Shown in pieces: positions 44,709 through 52,817 of a DNA stretch of 64,000 bases. Source of the DNA: Halococcus sediminicola (lineage in GTDB: Archaea; Halobacteriota; Halobacteria; Halobacteriales; Halococcaceae). The stretch is taken from NCBI RefSeq assembly GCF_000755245.1, contig NZ_BBMP01000027.1:1-64000 (forward strand), in the 5' to 3' direction. Each line of letters starts with the position of its first letter. Positions within the stretch are counted from its first letter, which is position 1. The position numbers and the translations under genes were made by a program. The notes beneath the pieces are model-generated. The model had not been told where the DNA came from and did no database searches. It saw nothing but the letters and a program-made list of their open reading frames with translations.

Positions 44709-45021
44709 CTGTCTAGTTACTTGACTTCGCACGTTTGCTGACTGACAGCAAACTCAGAGGAGCGATGCCGCTAAGCGGATCGCCTGCGTACGGAGAATTG
44801 GGCGTCTCAGGACATGGTAGCGGTTCACTTGGCTTGCATGGAAGGTGCGCGTCCTGCCCTCAGGCAGGAACCACCAGACGTGGATGCTGGCCCTGGCGTG
44901 TCCTGTGACGCCCTTCTCTACCGGTAAGAACACACTTCAGCCGCATTACTCTCACGGCAGAATCACTCGCTTATCGCTAATCTGTCGGATTCACAACGTG
45001 CGAAGTCAAGTAACTAGACAG
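44709..45021. mobile_element. 313-bp MITE with 27-bp perfect terminal inverted repeats
   Basis: Left end 44709-44735 begins CTGTCTAGTTACTTGACTTC; right end 44995-45021 is its exact reverse complement. The interior has no open frame of note. The end sequence TACTTGACTTCGCACGTT also occurs at the left end of the IS701-type transposase at ~63005, pointing to it or a relative as the mobilising element. Confidence 0.85.
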
Positions 45022-45175
45022 TGCCAGCATACCATTCCTATCAGTTACTGCGGGTTTCAACAGAGTCAGTATTGTGAAAATCTGTGTACAGAACAAGCTG
45101 GGCTCAAGGTAGCGGTTCGAAAATACGTCAGTCAACGGAGGAAACCAAACACCGACAAAGCACGTCGATGAACGG

Positions 45176-45997
45176 TCAGCGTTCGGGCATTTCCTCTATT
45201 CGAGGAACACCATCCACGGTGATTGTCTCCCCGACGATGTGCGACGAGGCGGGACTGGCGAGAAGCTGTGCGATATCGGCGATCTCTATTGGGAGAGCGA
45301 TCCAGCGTTCGACGTCGTTACGGTCGATATCGGCCGCGGAGATTCCCAATCCCGATTCGATAGCTGGCGTCGCGACGAATCCTGGTGCGATGCAGTTAAC
45401 CCGGACATCGTCGCCCGCCCACTCGTAAGCGAGCGTCGTCGTGAGATTGATTACGGCTGCCTTTGCGGCGCTGTAGTGGCTCAGATGCGGCGTTCCCCGC
45501 TGACTTGCGGCGCTAGAGAGACCGATATTGATTACTGTTCCACCGCCCTCCTTGAGGTACTTGCCAGCGGCCTGTGTACAGTGATACGTTCCGTGGAGAT
45601 TGACATCGATGACCGTCTTCCACTCGTCTTCTGAGATGACATCGAAGTCGGTCATGAACCTCGTGCCGGCATTGTTTACCAGCACATCTACGGTACCGAA
45701 TTCTTCAACAGTTGCGGTGACGAGGGCCTCCACCGCTTCGCGGTCGGTCACGTCACATTCGACAGCGAGTGCTGTGCCGCCTGATTCCTCGATTCGCTTG
45801 GCGACGGCATCGACGTTCTTCTGGTCGCGAGAGCAGATCACGACGTTGGCTCCATCAGCGGCGAATCGCTCGGCGATTATTTCCCCGATTCCACTTGAGG
45901 CCCCCGTTACGATTGCAGTGGTTCCTTCGAGACTGGATGGGGAACTCGTTGTAGTCTCTCGATTAAGATGGTCACGAGTTTCGTCTTGCGGTTTCAT
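45176..45997 (-). CDS. Short-chain dehydrogenase/reductase
   Basis: 273 residues from MKPQDETRDHLNRETTTSSP. Classical SDR: IVTGASSGIGEIIAERFAADGA, VNNAGTRFMTDFDVISEDEW, catalytic Ser in INIGLSSAAS, YSAAK, and RVNCIAPGFVATPAIE. Resembles glucose/3-oxoacyl reductase branches; substrate unknown. Start at 45997 because upstream codons overlap the divergent gene's promoter. Divergent HTH_10 regulator 93 bp away may control it. Confidence 0.93.
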   Translation of the reverse strand: MKPQDETRDHLNRETTTSSPSSLEGTTAIVTGASSGIGEIIAERFAADGANVVICSRDQKNVDAVAKRIEESGGTALAVECDVTDREAVEALVTATVEEFGTVDVLVNNAGTRFMTDFDVISEDEWKTVIDVNLHGTYHCTQAAGKYLKEGGGTVINIGLSSAASQRGTPHLSHYSAAKAAVINLTTTLAYEWAGDDVRVNCIAPGFVATPAIESGLGISAADIDRNDVERWIALPIEIADIAQLLASPASSHIVGETITVDGVPRIEEMPER

Positions 45998-46056
45998 TTT
46001 GGGTACTTGTGATAGTCGGGGAACTATCGTAGCCTCATCCAGAAACCGGTTTCCGT

Positions 46057-46064
46057 GTTTAAAT
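46057..46064 (+). promoter_or_regulatory. TATA box of HTH_10 regulator 5
   Basis: tttaaata ends 26 nt before the ATG at 46091, ideal for leaderless transcription. Good match to the haloarchaeal TATA consensus. Confidence 0.6.
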
Positions 46065-46090
46065 ACTACCGAAGCAGATACCAGCACGAG

Positions 46091-46726
46091 ATGGCTCATC
46101 TACGACTGAAGCTTAACGCGGCGGCAGCGGAGGACTGGTTGGCCGATCTCTCAACCACACTTCCAGAGACGACGTTCAACGTATCAGCGACGATTCCAAT
46201 GGATGAAGGCTTGCTCGGAATTGTCGAAGTACGGACGCTGGACAGCAAGACACTCGTGAGCTATCTTGAAGAAGTATCGGAGATGACCTCGTTCGAAGTG
46301 CTCCATGAGGATGATCAGATGGTGGTATTTCAGTTTAAGAGCCGGATGACGGAGTCGTACAGCGTACTGTTAGCGTCTGGAACTGTTCCACAGTATCCCG
46401 TCAGCCTTCAAAACGGGTGGTATTCTGCCCAGTTGACGGCTTCACAGGAGCGGCTGTCGGAGTATTTGGATAGATTATCAGTAGTTGAGATTCCGTATGA
46501 GATTGTATCGCTGACTCACTCGTATGATCCGAGTGAGGTCCTTACGGAGCGCCAGTGGCAGGTCATCACCGAAGCAGTCGAACGCGGGTACTACGAGCCT
46601 TCTCGACGCTGCACGCTCGCCGAGTTAGCAGATGTATTTGACATCAATAAATCATCGGCAAGTAAATTGCTTCAACGGGCCGAAAACAGGATCGTCAAGG
46701 CATTCGTCGCTGAAGCGACTCCTTAG
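46091..46726 (+). CDS. HTH_10 (bacterio-opsin activator-type) regulator 5
   Basis: 211 residues from MAHLRLKLNAAAAEDWLADL. Sensor part with VSATIPMDEGLLGIVEVRTLDSKTLVSYLEEV and ASGTVPQYPVSLQNGWYSAQLTASQERLSEYL. HTH_10 domain VLTERQWQVITEAVERGYYEPSRRCTLAELADVFDINKSSASKLLQRAENRIVKAFV. Same architecture as regulator 4. The start is fixed by the TATA box. It probably regulates the divergent SDR gene (inference from position). Confidence 0.93.
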   Translation: MAHLRLKLNAAAAEDWLADLSTTLPETTFNVSATIPMDEGLLGIVEVRTLDSKTLVSYLEEVSEMTSFEVLHEDDQMVVFQFKSRMTESYSVLLASGTVPQYPVSLQNGWYSAQLTASQERLSEYLDRLSVVEIPYEIVSLTHSYDPSEVLTERQWQVITEAVERGYYEPSRRCTLAELADVFDINKSSASKLLQRAENRIVKAFVAEATP

Positions 46727-47113
46727 CTTGGACGTGCTCTCTTGGCGAGCTACCGCAGATGATGCCTACTATTCAAGCGTATTTCTTCCCAGATTATCGG
46801 CCGAAGTTGACCTTCACACATCATGATCTGAATAATCTTCTCCTCTATTCACCGAAGACATCCCCCAATCGCCCCTCATGAGAGGTCGAGCTCGGTTGCC
46901 AGTCACGTTGCGTTGCACGCTGCAGAATGATATATTGGGATTAGCAATGGAATCCATACTCTGTTTTGTGTGCTCTCCGACCGCTGTCAGAAATGCCGTG
47001 CAAGATACAGAGGCTGTATTCATCAAGACCATTCTTTGTAGATTTCCGATGGATAAACACGGTCGCCCCTTTGCGATTTGATTATCACGCCCGTCTTGCT
47101 GTGCTTTGGAGGA
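46727..47113. other. Intergenic with S-family repeat
   Basis: No supported gene. Contains S-family repeat copy 1 (46965-47028). The open frames across the region are low-quality. Confidence 0.5.
46965..47028 (+). repeat. S-family dispersed repeat, copy 1 (partial)
   Basis: Core CCGTGCAAGATACAGAGGCT followed by GTATTCATCA. The same core recurs in other intergenic spots to 54 kb. Confidence 0.6.
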
Positions 47114-47137
47114 CTATTTAACTATAGGGTTAAATAG
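47114..47137 (+). promoter_or_regulatory. Operator/promoter of the ArsR operon
   Basis: A perfect 9-bp inverted repeat CTATTTAAC / GTTAAATAG with a 6-bp spacer, its right arm forming the TATA box 25-30 nt before the ATG at 47161. A classic arrangement for an autorepressor. Confidence 0.65.
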
Positions 47138-47160
47138 TAGGGCCACATATACTCAACCGG

Positions 47161-47499
47161 ATGGTTGAACAGGAGCCAGACGACCTAAAGCTCGACGCGG
47201 TCTTCCAGGCGCTCTCTCACCCGATACGGCGGGCAATCCTCGAACAGTTGACCGACGGTCCAGAGAGTGTGGGCAACTTGGCCGAACCTCACGACGTTTC
47301 CCTGCCGGCTGTATCCAAGCACCTGCGCGTGCTAGAGGACGCTGGGTTACTCAACGTCGAGAAGGATGGTCTTGTTCGCCGCTGCCACCTTGATGCCGTA
47401 CCGCTTTCTGCGGCGTTCGGGTGGTTGACTCAGTACCGCGTTTTCTGGGAAGACCGGTTAGCGGCACTGGCCGACCATCTGGAGAACGAAAACCAATGA
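47161..47499 (+). CDS. ArsR-family winged-helix regulator
   Basis: 112 residues: LDAVFQALSHPIRRAILEQLTDGPESVGNLAEPHDVSLPAVSKHLRVLEDAGLLNVEKDGLVRRCHLDAVPL. No metal-binding ELCVCDL motif in the recognition-helix region, so it belongs to the non-metal ArsR group usually paired with SRPBCC proteins, as here. Overlaps the next gene by 4 bp. Palindromic operator upstream. Confidence 0.94.
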   Translation: MVEQEPDDLKLDAVFQALSHPIRRAILEQLTDGPESVGNLAEPHDVSLPAVSKHLRVLEDAGLLNVEKDGLVRRCHLDAVPLSAAFGWLTQYRVFWEDRLAALADHLENENQ

Positions 47500-47984
47500 C
47501 AGACAACCCCCACGAAGGGAATTCGCCAGCGAAAGAGAACATGAGAAACGAAGAGCGAAGCATTACCGCAAGTCGCGTGATCAAAGCGTCACCCGAACGA
47601 GTTTACGAGGCATTTCTCACTCCTGGCGACATGGCGGTGTGGGCGCCTCCGGAAGGGTTCCGCGCTGATGTCCAGGAGGTCGAATCCGAAGAAGGCGGGT
47701 CCTTCAGAATCGAGAACATTGGAGAAGAAGGGATGGAACAATACTCTCATACGTTCGAAGGCACCTACCAGGAGCTGAAACGCGGCGAGAAGATAGTTTG
47801 GACCGAAGAATCAGAAGAAGATAATGACCGTAGTACTGTCACGGTCACCTTGGATACAGTTCCTGATGGGACCAAGGTGACCCTCCGCTTAGAAGGCATC
47901 CCCGAGGATATTGCCGATGAATACGGGGTCGCGGAGGCCTGGGAAGGTACCCTCGAAAAACTCGCCGATCAGGTGGAGGAATGA
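47496..47984 (+). CDS. SRPBCC/AHSA1-domain protein
   Basis: 162 residues. ITASRVIKASPERVYEAFLTPGDMAVWAPPEGF starts the helix-grip (START/Bet v1) fold, and TFEGTYQELKRGEKIVWTEESEE and VTVTLDTVPDGTKVTLRLEGIPEDIADEYGVAEAWEGTLEKLADQV complete it. AHSA1-like proteins bind small hydrophobic ligands or partner proteins. Second gene of the ArsR operon, with 4-bp overlaps at both ends. Confidence 0.92.
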   Translation: MTDNPHEGNSPAKENMRNEERSITASRVIKASPERVYEAFLTPGDMAVWAPPEGFRADVQEVESEEGGSFRIENIGEEGMEQYSHTFEGTYQELKRGEKIVWTEESEEDNDRSTVTVTLDTVPDGTKVTLRLEGIPEDIADEYGVAEAWEGTLEKLADQVEE

Positions 47985-48367
47985 CCATGCCAAGTAACGA
48001 TGAATCATCAAAACCAAAGGACGTTGATTCGTACATCGCTAATTCCGCGAGGGAGGCCCGTCCGACACTTGAAGAATTCCGCGAAATAATCAAATCGACT
48101 GTTCCAGAGGCAGAGGAAGGAATAAAATACAACATTCCGTTCTATGAATTTCACGGAACTCACGTTGGGTTTACCGCATTCAAGAACCACGCTACCGTTG
48201 GCATTGGTGCAGACGCACTTCAGAGTGAAGACCGCAAAATGCTCGAAGAGAAAGGCTACAAAACCGGAAAAGAGACCATCCAAATCAAATACGACCAAGC
48301 GGTGCCGACCACGGAGATACAGCAACTTCTGGAAGCGAAAGCAGAAGAGGCCAAAAAGGCGCAGTAA
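47981..48367 (+). CDS. DUF1801 (YdhG-type) protein
   Basis: 128 residues (or 126 from the second ATG). VDSYIANSAREARPTLEEFREIIKSTVPEAEEGIKYNIPFYEFHGTHVGFTAFKNHATVGIG is the DUF1801 pattern, related to the iron-chaperone-like YdhG fold. A helical Lys/Glu tail follows. Third gene of the ArsR operon. Function unproven. Confidence 0.9.
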   Translation: MTMPSNDESSKPKDVDSYIANSAREARPTLEEFREIIKSTVPEAEEGIKYNIPFYEFHGTHVGFTAFKNHATVGIGADALQSEDRKMLEEKGYKTGKETIQIKYDQAVPTTEIQQLLEAKAEEAKKAQ

Positions 48368-48454
48368 TCGAGGCTTCACGGTTTGAGGGGGCAGTGCTCG
48401 CAACTCATTACGGGAACGGGCGTAGTTGTTCTTTAGCTTGAATACGGATTAGTG

Positions 48455-48570
48455 ATGCATTCGCGCTTGTATTCAGCAGCGTTTTCCGAACTGCCGAGTT
48501 GCTGCCGAGTGGCGCGGGGCGCAGAGGGTGTATCTCGAACCTGGCCTCTGTTGCTATCTCTTGTTTTTTA
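48455..48570 (+). repeat. S-family dispersed repeat, copy 2
   Basis: TGTATTCAGCAGCGTTTTCC, GAACTGCCGAGTTGCTGCCG, then GCAGAGGGTGTATCTCGAAC and CTCTGTTGCTATCTCTTG. The second half is nearly the same as in copy 4 at ~50940. Confidence 0.7.
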
Positions 48571-48571
48571 G

Positions 48572-49039
48572 CTATTGAGTTGACCTCTGTCGTTCAATCA
48601 TCCCCAGGAGTATCCAAGAGATGACGGACTCGTCGTTCTGGTTGAAGCCGGTAAGCTTCGCATGGATATGTCCCACCCCAGAACCACCCTCTGAAGAGTG
48701 TTTATCAATGATTTCCATCTGGAGGGACAGCGTGTCTCCTGGTCTGACCGGTTTGTGCCACCGGAGTTCATTGACGCCGCGCCCGCCCGCACTAGCCATG
48801 TCTGTGATAATCCCATCGACAAGCATCCGCTGGCAAACCGCTGCTGTATGCCATCCACTTGCAATGAGTTCCCCAAAGATAGAATCCTGTGCTGCACTCT
48901 CATCAACATGGAATGGTTGCGGATCATACCGTTCTGCGAACTCAATAATCTCCTCTTCCGTTACTGTGTAGCTGCCGAACTCAAACGTCTCTCCCACGTC
49001 GAAGTCTTCGAAGTAGTAAGGGGGGTCACTTGGTGCCAT
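48572..49039 (-). CDS. MaoC-family dehydratase (hot-dog fold)
   Basis: 155 residues from MAPSDPPYYFEDFDVGETFE. FAERYDPQPFHVDESAAQDSIFGELIASGWHTAAVCQRM is the MaoC hydratase motif with the Asp/His pair. GGRGVNELRWHKPVRPGDTLSLQMEIIDK completes the fold. Enoyl-CoA-type hydratase or acyl-binding enzyme. Substrate not determinable. Confidence 0.93.
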   Translation of the reverse strand: MAPSDPPYYFEDFDVGETFEFGSYTVTEEEIIEFAERYDPQPFHVDESAAQDSIFGELIASGWHTAAVCQRMLVDGIITDMASAGGRGVNELRWHKPVRPGDTLSLQMEIIDKHSSEGGSGVGHIHAKLTGFNQNDESVISWILLGMIERQRSTQ

Positions 49040-49391
49040 CAATTGTTCTATACCACATATCTACATCAATACATCTACCGTGATATTTTACCGTTTGTAG
49101 CCCTCGCTGCAGCAAAGACGAGATGAGCACAATTGTGGAAGCCTATAAAAAGCGACTCTCGCATGATTTTATAGGTTTCCCAACGGATAGAACGCCATTT
49201 TGATTTCATACAGTAGATCTCGCCATTGAATGCCGGAAATTGCAAAATACACGCTGTCTATGCAGCAACGTTTGCACGAACTGCCGAGTTTCTGGCAGAA
49301 GCGGCGTGCTGCATAGAGAGGCTGTATTCAGTAAGGAGTGGCTACTGACAGAGCAAGTGCTGATTCGCTGTAGAAAGAGGGAGATTGCTGA
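49040..49391. other. Intergenic with S-family repeat copy 3
   Basis: No supported reading frame. Contains the S repeat at 49245-49350 and AT-rich promoter-like sequence near 49150. Confidence 0.5.
49245..49350 (+). repeat. S-family dispersed repeat, copy 3
   Basis: GCAGCAACGTTTGCACGAAC, TGCCGAGTTTCTGGCAGAAG, then GAGAGGCTGTATTCAGTAAG. Shares the 'aactgccgagttt' core with copies 2 and 4-6. Confidence 0.65.
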
Positions 49392-49949
49392 TTAGTTTTC
49401 TTGTCTCTCTGGCTGGTAAGTGAGGATGAGGACGTCCGAACCGACCGTTTTCGTATCCACGAGTTGTAGCGCTGTCGTATCGCTCGGATCTTCGAAGAGG
49501 CGCTTCCCGTTCCCTAAGATGACGGGGAAAGTCATGAGCCGGTACTCGTCGACCAGATCGTGTTCCATCAGTGTTTGGACGAGCTGTGCGCTGCCGTTGA
49601 CCAGAATGTCGCCGTCCAGCTCCTGCTTCAGGGTAGAGACCTCGTCCGCGACGTTTTCATCGATGAGCGTCGAGTTGTTCCATTCGAGGGGTTCCTCGAG
49701 GGTCGTCGAGACGACGTACTTGGTCATACTGTTGAACTTATCGGCGAACCCCGTTTCGTCCGTCTGGCCCGGCCACGCCTCCGCGAACCCCTCGTAGGTC
49801 ACTCGCCCCAGCAACAGCGCGTCGCTTGCCATCACTTCGTCGAGTTTGAACGCGTCTCCGTCGTCTCCGCGGTCGAACTCGAACGTCCAAACCGGGTCTT
49901 CCATGACGCCGTCCACCGACACGAACTCCGAGACGATTACGTTACCCAT
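49392..49949 (-). CDS. Dihydrofolate reductase-like (RibD C-terminal) protein
   Basis: 185 residues: MGNVIVSEFVSVDGVMEDPV, DALLLGRVTYEGFAEAWPG, KYVVSTTLEEPLEWNNSTLI, DILVNGSAQLVQTLMEHDLVDEYRLMTFPVILGNGKRLF. The DHFR/RibD-like fold family, common and mostly uncharacterised NADPH-dependent reductases. Complete, single gene. Confidence 0.93.
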   Translation of the reverse strand: MGNVIVSEFVSVDGVMEDPVWTFEFDRGDDGDAFKLDEVMASDALLLGRVTYEGFAEAWPGQTDETGFADKFNSMTKYVVSTTLEEPLEWNNSTLIDENVADEVSTLKQELDGDILVNGSAQLVQTLMEHDLVDEYRLMTFPVILGNGKRLFEDPSDTTALQLVDTKTVGSDVLILTYQPERQEN

Positions 49950-50053
49950 GTGATTTCACCACGAAAGCTACCATGAGCGAGGACGTATTCAATTAATCGT
50001 TCGTGAAATTACTGACCACTGATGAATGTGTATCTTTATGTCTAAGTGTATAA

Positions 50054-50071
50054 TACTACTTCGGCGGTTGA
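50054..50071 (+). repeat. 18-bp inverted repeat, left arm
   Basis: TACTACTTCGGCGGTTGA. Its exact reverse complement is at 50800-50817; together they bracket the alpha/beta hydrolase. Confidence 0.75.
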
Positions 50072-50200
50072 TGCAGAGTAGCCAGAATCCCAAGCTGACA
50101 GTGATTGACTAAACATCGCAGGGAGTGGCTAGTCCACTTTCGCCGCTTAGCGCTTCTATAACTCGATAGATGGAATAGACACCTATCGAGAGTAGATTCT

Positions 50201-50740
50201 ATGAAACAACAAGTGCTGTTTATTCATGGTGCCGGTGGGTACGAAGAAGACAAAAAATTGGCAGCAGAGCTGCGGGATGGATTAGGGACTGCATACGAGG
50301 TGCAGTACCCACAGATGCCAAATGAAGATCATTCTGGATACGAGGCATGGAAAAATCAGATCGGAAAGGAACTCGCTGTGCTGGATGGCGAGGTGATTCT
50401 CCTTGGACACTCTCTGGGCGGTTCGATTCTGTTGAAATGTCTTTCCGAAGAGAAGACAGAAACGTCTATTGGCGGTATATTCCTTATCGCACTGCCGTAC
50501 TGGGGTCCCGAAGGTTGGCAAGTCAGTGAATACGAACTGGAGAAAAACGTTGCGTCAAAGCTCCCGAGTGAATTGCCTGTATTCTTTTACCACGGCCGCG
50601 ACGACGAAATAGTACCGTTTGCCCACCTCGCGCTGTACGCTGAAAAACTCCCGCAGGCAACGTTTCGCGAATTTGATGGCCGCGGACATCAGTTCAACAA
50701 CGATTTGTCTGAAGTTGCCCAGGACATCAAAAGACTGTGA
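50201..50740 (+). CDS. RBBP9/YdeN-type alpha/beta hydrolase
   Basis: 179 residues. VLFIHGAGGYEEDKKLAAEL, nucleophile Ser71 in VILLGHSLGGSILL, Asp in FFYHGRDDEIVPF, and His in DGRGHQFNND: a complete triad. The small single-domain type (~180 residues) resembles RBBP9/YdeN serine hydrolases. More neutral composition than typical haloarchaeal proteins. Enclosed by 18-bp inverted repeats, so possibly a mobile cassette. Substrate unknown. Confidence 0.9.
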   Translation: MKQQVLFIHGAGGYEEDKKLAAELRDGLGTAYEVQYPQMPNEDHSGYEAWKNQIGKELAVLDGEVILLGHSLGGSILLKCLSEEKTETSIGGIFLIALPYWGPEGWQVSEYELEKNVASKLPSELPVFFYHGRDDEIVPFAHLALYAEKLPQATFREFDGRGHQFNNDLSEVAQDIKRL

Positions 50741-50780
50741 AGAAAGAACTCATAGAGAGATAACAGCCGGTTTACTCATG

Positions 50781-50815
50781 CTACTTCGGCGGTATCGGTT
50801 CAACCGCCGAAGTAG
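50781..50815 (+). repeat. Perfect 13-bp stem hairpin
   Basis: CTACTTCGGCGGT / ACCGCCGAAGTAG with a 9-base loop, directly after the hydrolase. Its right arm is also part of the 18-bp inverted repeat. Could act as a terminator-like or recombination hairpin. Confidence 0.7.
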
Positions 50816-50817
50816 TA
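50800..50817 (-). repeat. 18-bp inverted repeat, right arm
   Basis: Reverse complement of 50054-50071. The pair spans 764 bp. Confidence 0.75.
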
Positions 50818-50860
50818 ATAAGCAGAACGTGGTGAGACACCTCGACTTGACCTACCGATG

Positions 50861-50990
50861 TGTAAGATACGCGCTCTGTATACAGCAGTAACTGAGCTAC
50901 TTACTGGGTTTCTGGCAGAACGCCCGTGCAAGATGTAGAGGCTATATCTCGCATCTGGTCTCTATCGCTATCTCTTGCCTTCTTAGCAGT
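50861..50990 (+). repeat. S-family dispersed repeat, copy 4
   Basis: GCGCTCTGTATACAGCAGTA, GGGTTTCTGGCAGAACGCCC, GTGCAAGATGTAGAGGCTAT and TCTCTATCGCTATCTCTTGC. Longest and best-preserved copy along with copy 2. Otherwise no gene between 50741 and 51042. Confidence 0.7.
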
Positions 50991-51042
50991 GGAGGCAACC
51001 GCTGTCAGCACTCAAGTGGCTACTACAGGGTGAATTGAACCG

Positions 51043-51783
51043 TTACGACTTCGACAGCGCTACCTGATAGTGAGGTCTGTATGTGTTGGTAGGTCGACTA
51101 ATCTTAGCAACATCCCACTCGGTACCCACCACAGCCTCTTGCACCCTGTCTGGACTGAATAGCCGGAATAAAAGCGTCTTATCAACATCGCACTCATATT
51201 CGAAGTGCATCACCCGGTAGGCGAGTCCAGTTGTCGGATCGGCTCGGTACCCGAGCATATTGGCGGATTCCTCCTCTTCAGGATCAAAGCCGTCAAGCAC
51301 GGCAGTTGCGTCGGATGTCGTCACGAACGCGAGATCGCCGAGAAACTGGCGAAGACCTTGCATTGACCCCGCGAGACCTAGCTGGGTTCCAATTGCGAGC
51401 GCCGACTGGAATCGGTCGCGTTCGAACGTCTTGCGGAGCGCGAACATATCGGCATAACGAGCGTCATTGACACCACGCTCACGCATCGTCTCGACAAGGT
51501 GCTCACTCACCTCGATGGCGACTGTTTCGAAGTGATCCTGAAAGTAGACCGTATCACGCCCCGCACCTGCACCCATATCTAGTAATGGGCCATCGAGCCA
51601 CGACACGCGCCACCCACCACGCTTACCGGCAGTAGGATCGAGTTCGCCAAAGTAGTTTTCCTCAACTGGGTGCTCACGGGCTTCTTTACCATCCCGTTGA
51701 ATAAGTGGTTCATCCATTTTGCCGCGCTGATAGTCGTGAATAGCACGACCGAATGCATCGGATTTCATCACATCATGTGACAC
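51043..51783 (-). CDS. SAM-dependent methyltransferase (class I)
   Basis: 246 residues. Motif I is DGPLLDMGAGAGRDTVYFQ, followed by VAIEVSEHLVETMRERGVND (motif II acidic residue) and FQSALAIGTQLGLAGSMQGLRQFLGDLAFVTTSDATAVLDGF. The N-terminus is SDAFGRAIHDYQRGKMDEPL. Small-molecule methyltransferase of unknown substrate. An alternative start is the Met at residue 6. Confidence 0.9.
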   Translation of the reverse strand: MSHDVMKSDAFGRAIHDYQRGKMDEPLIQRDGKEAREHPVEENYFGELDPTAGKRGGWRVSWLDGPLLDMGAGAGRDTVYFQDHFETVAIEVSEHLVETMRERGVNDARYADMFALRKTFERDRFQSALAIGTQLGLAGSMQGLRQFLGDLAFVTTSDATAVLDGFDPEEEESANMLGYRADPTTGLAYRVMHFEYECDVDKTLLFRLFSPDRVQEAVVGTEWDVAKISRPTNTYRPHYQVALSKS

Positions 51784-51952
51784 AGCCTCACTTGTAATAA
51801 AACCGCCATGAGAATCGATAGCGAGCGCGAAGACCTAGCGAATCGTATTGAGGAAGAATGGACGTGAGCGAAACAGAATCGGGTGGATGCTCTGTCACTC
51901 GCTGCTGCACCACCTCCACTACCGCGGCACTGGCAGGATAAGGATGAGCGTG

Positions 51953-52036
51953 GCGTGCAAGATACGCGCTCTGTAGTCAGCACTGTCGTTCAGAACTGCC
52001 GTATCTCTGCCAACTCTCGCCTGACCGATTCAGAGG
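51953..52036 (+). repeat. S-family dispersed repeat, copy 5
   Basis: GGCGTGCAAGATACGCGCTC, CGTTCAGAACTGCCGTATCT and CTCGCCTGACCGATTCAGAG. Very similar to copy 6. Lies immediately downstream of the LysE stop codon. Confidence 0.7.
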
Positions 52037-52038
52037 GG

Positions 52039-52670
52039 TCAGCCACTCGCGCGCTCTTCGAGCGCCAGTCTGATCCCAAACCCAACAAGGACACTCCCAC
52101 TTGCGTATCGGAGAGCACTCCGAACGAGTTCGCGCTCGGCAATTACTCGCCGAGTCTTACTGGAAAAGACGGCGAGTGCGGCCTGATACAGAAACCCGAG
52201 CGTTGCGAAAATCACTCTGAAAGCGAAATTTGGAGCGGAACGTTCCCATTCGATTGAACAAACTGCGGAAGAAACGCCAGAAAGAAGATGGCAACCTTCG
52301 GATTAAGGACGTTGATCATGAGCGCGTGGCGGTATGACTCTGCCGGGGTATACTCGGTCGTCTCATGTGTGATCTCGAATTCTTCACGATTCAGAATCGT
52401 TTGAATGCCCAAGTACACGAGGTAGCCTGCGCCAACGAATTTTACTGCGGTGAACGCGAGCGCTGATGTCCTGAAGATGGCCGACAGTCCCAGAACAGCA
52501 CCAGCCGTGTGAACGATACTGCCGCTTGATGATCTAAGCGCGGCGGTGATGCCTGCGGCTCGTCCGTCGCTGATGGCTCGGGTCAGCGTGTAAATGCTGT
52601 CCGGCCCAGGAGCGACGATGAGACCCAATGCAGCAGGAATGAATGCGATCAGTACACTGAGGTCAAACAT
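52039..52670 (-). pseudogene. LysE/RhtB-type exporter, frameshifted
   Basis: 152 residues of LysE-type transporter (FIPAALGLIVAPGPDSIYTLTRAISDGRAAGITAAL, VKFVGAGYLVYLGIQTIL, NVLNPKVAIFFLAFLPQFVQ) end at SE* near 52212. The shifted frame continues VIFATLGFLYQAALAVFSSK...VRSALRYASGSVLVGFGIRLALEERASG* to 52039. Together ~210 residues, the family norm. Exports amino acids or analogues (family knowledge). A single frameshift. Confidence 0.87.
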
Positions 52671-52817
52671 ACGACAGGCTTACCTATCACTGGCATAAAC
52701 ATATCGTTTGTCTGTCTCCCGACGTTACATTCGCTCCCCACTGTCGCGCTCGCTCACGAAGAGGGGGCCGTCTAGTGACTTGGGGTGGTAGTTCATCACC
52801 TGGGTGCTGTGGGGACG

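Noticed and set aside
11050-50140. Identical GTGGCTAGTCCAC at 11053 and ~50127
   Set aside because: Short palindrome with no shared flanks; could be chance.
51883-52257. 124-codon plus-strand ORF over LysE 3' end
   Set aside because: Antisense to the LysE tail and includes S-family repeat; no domain.
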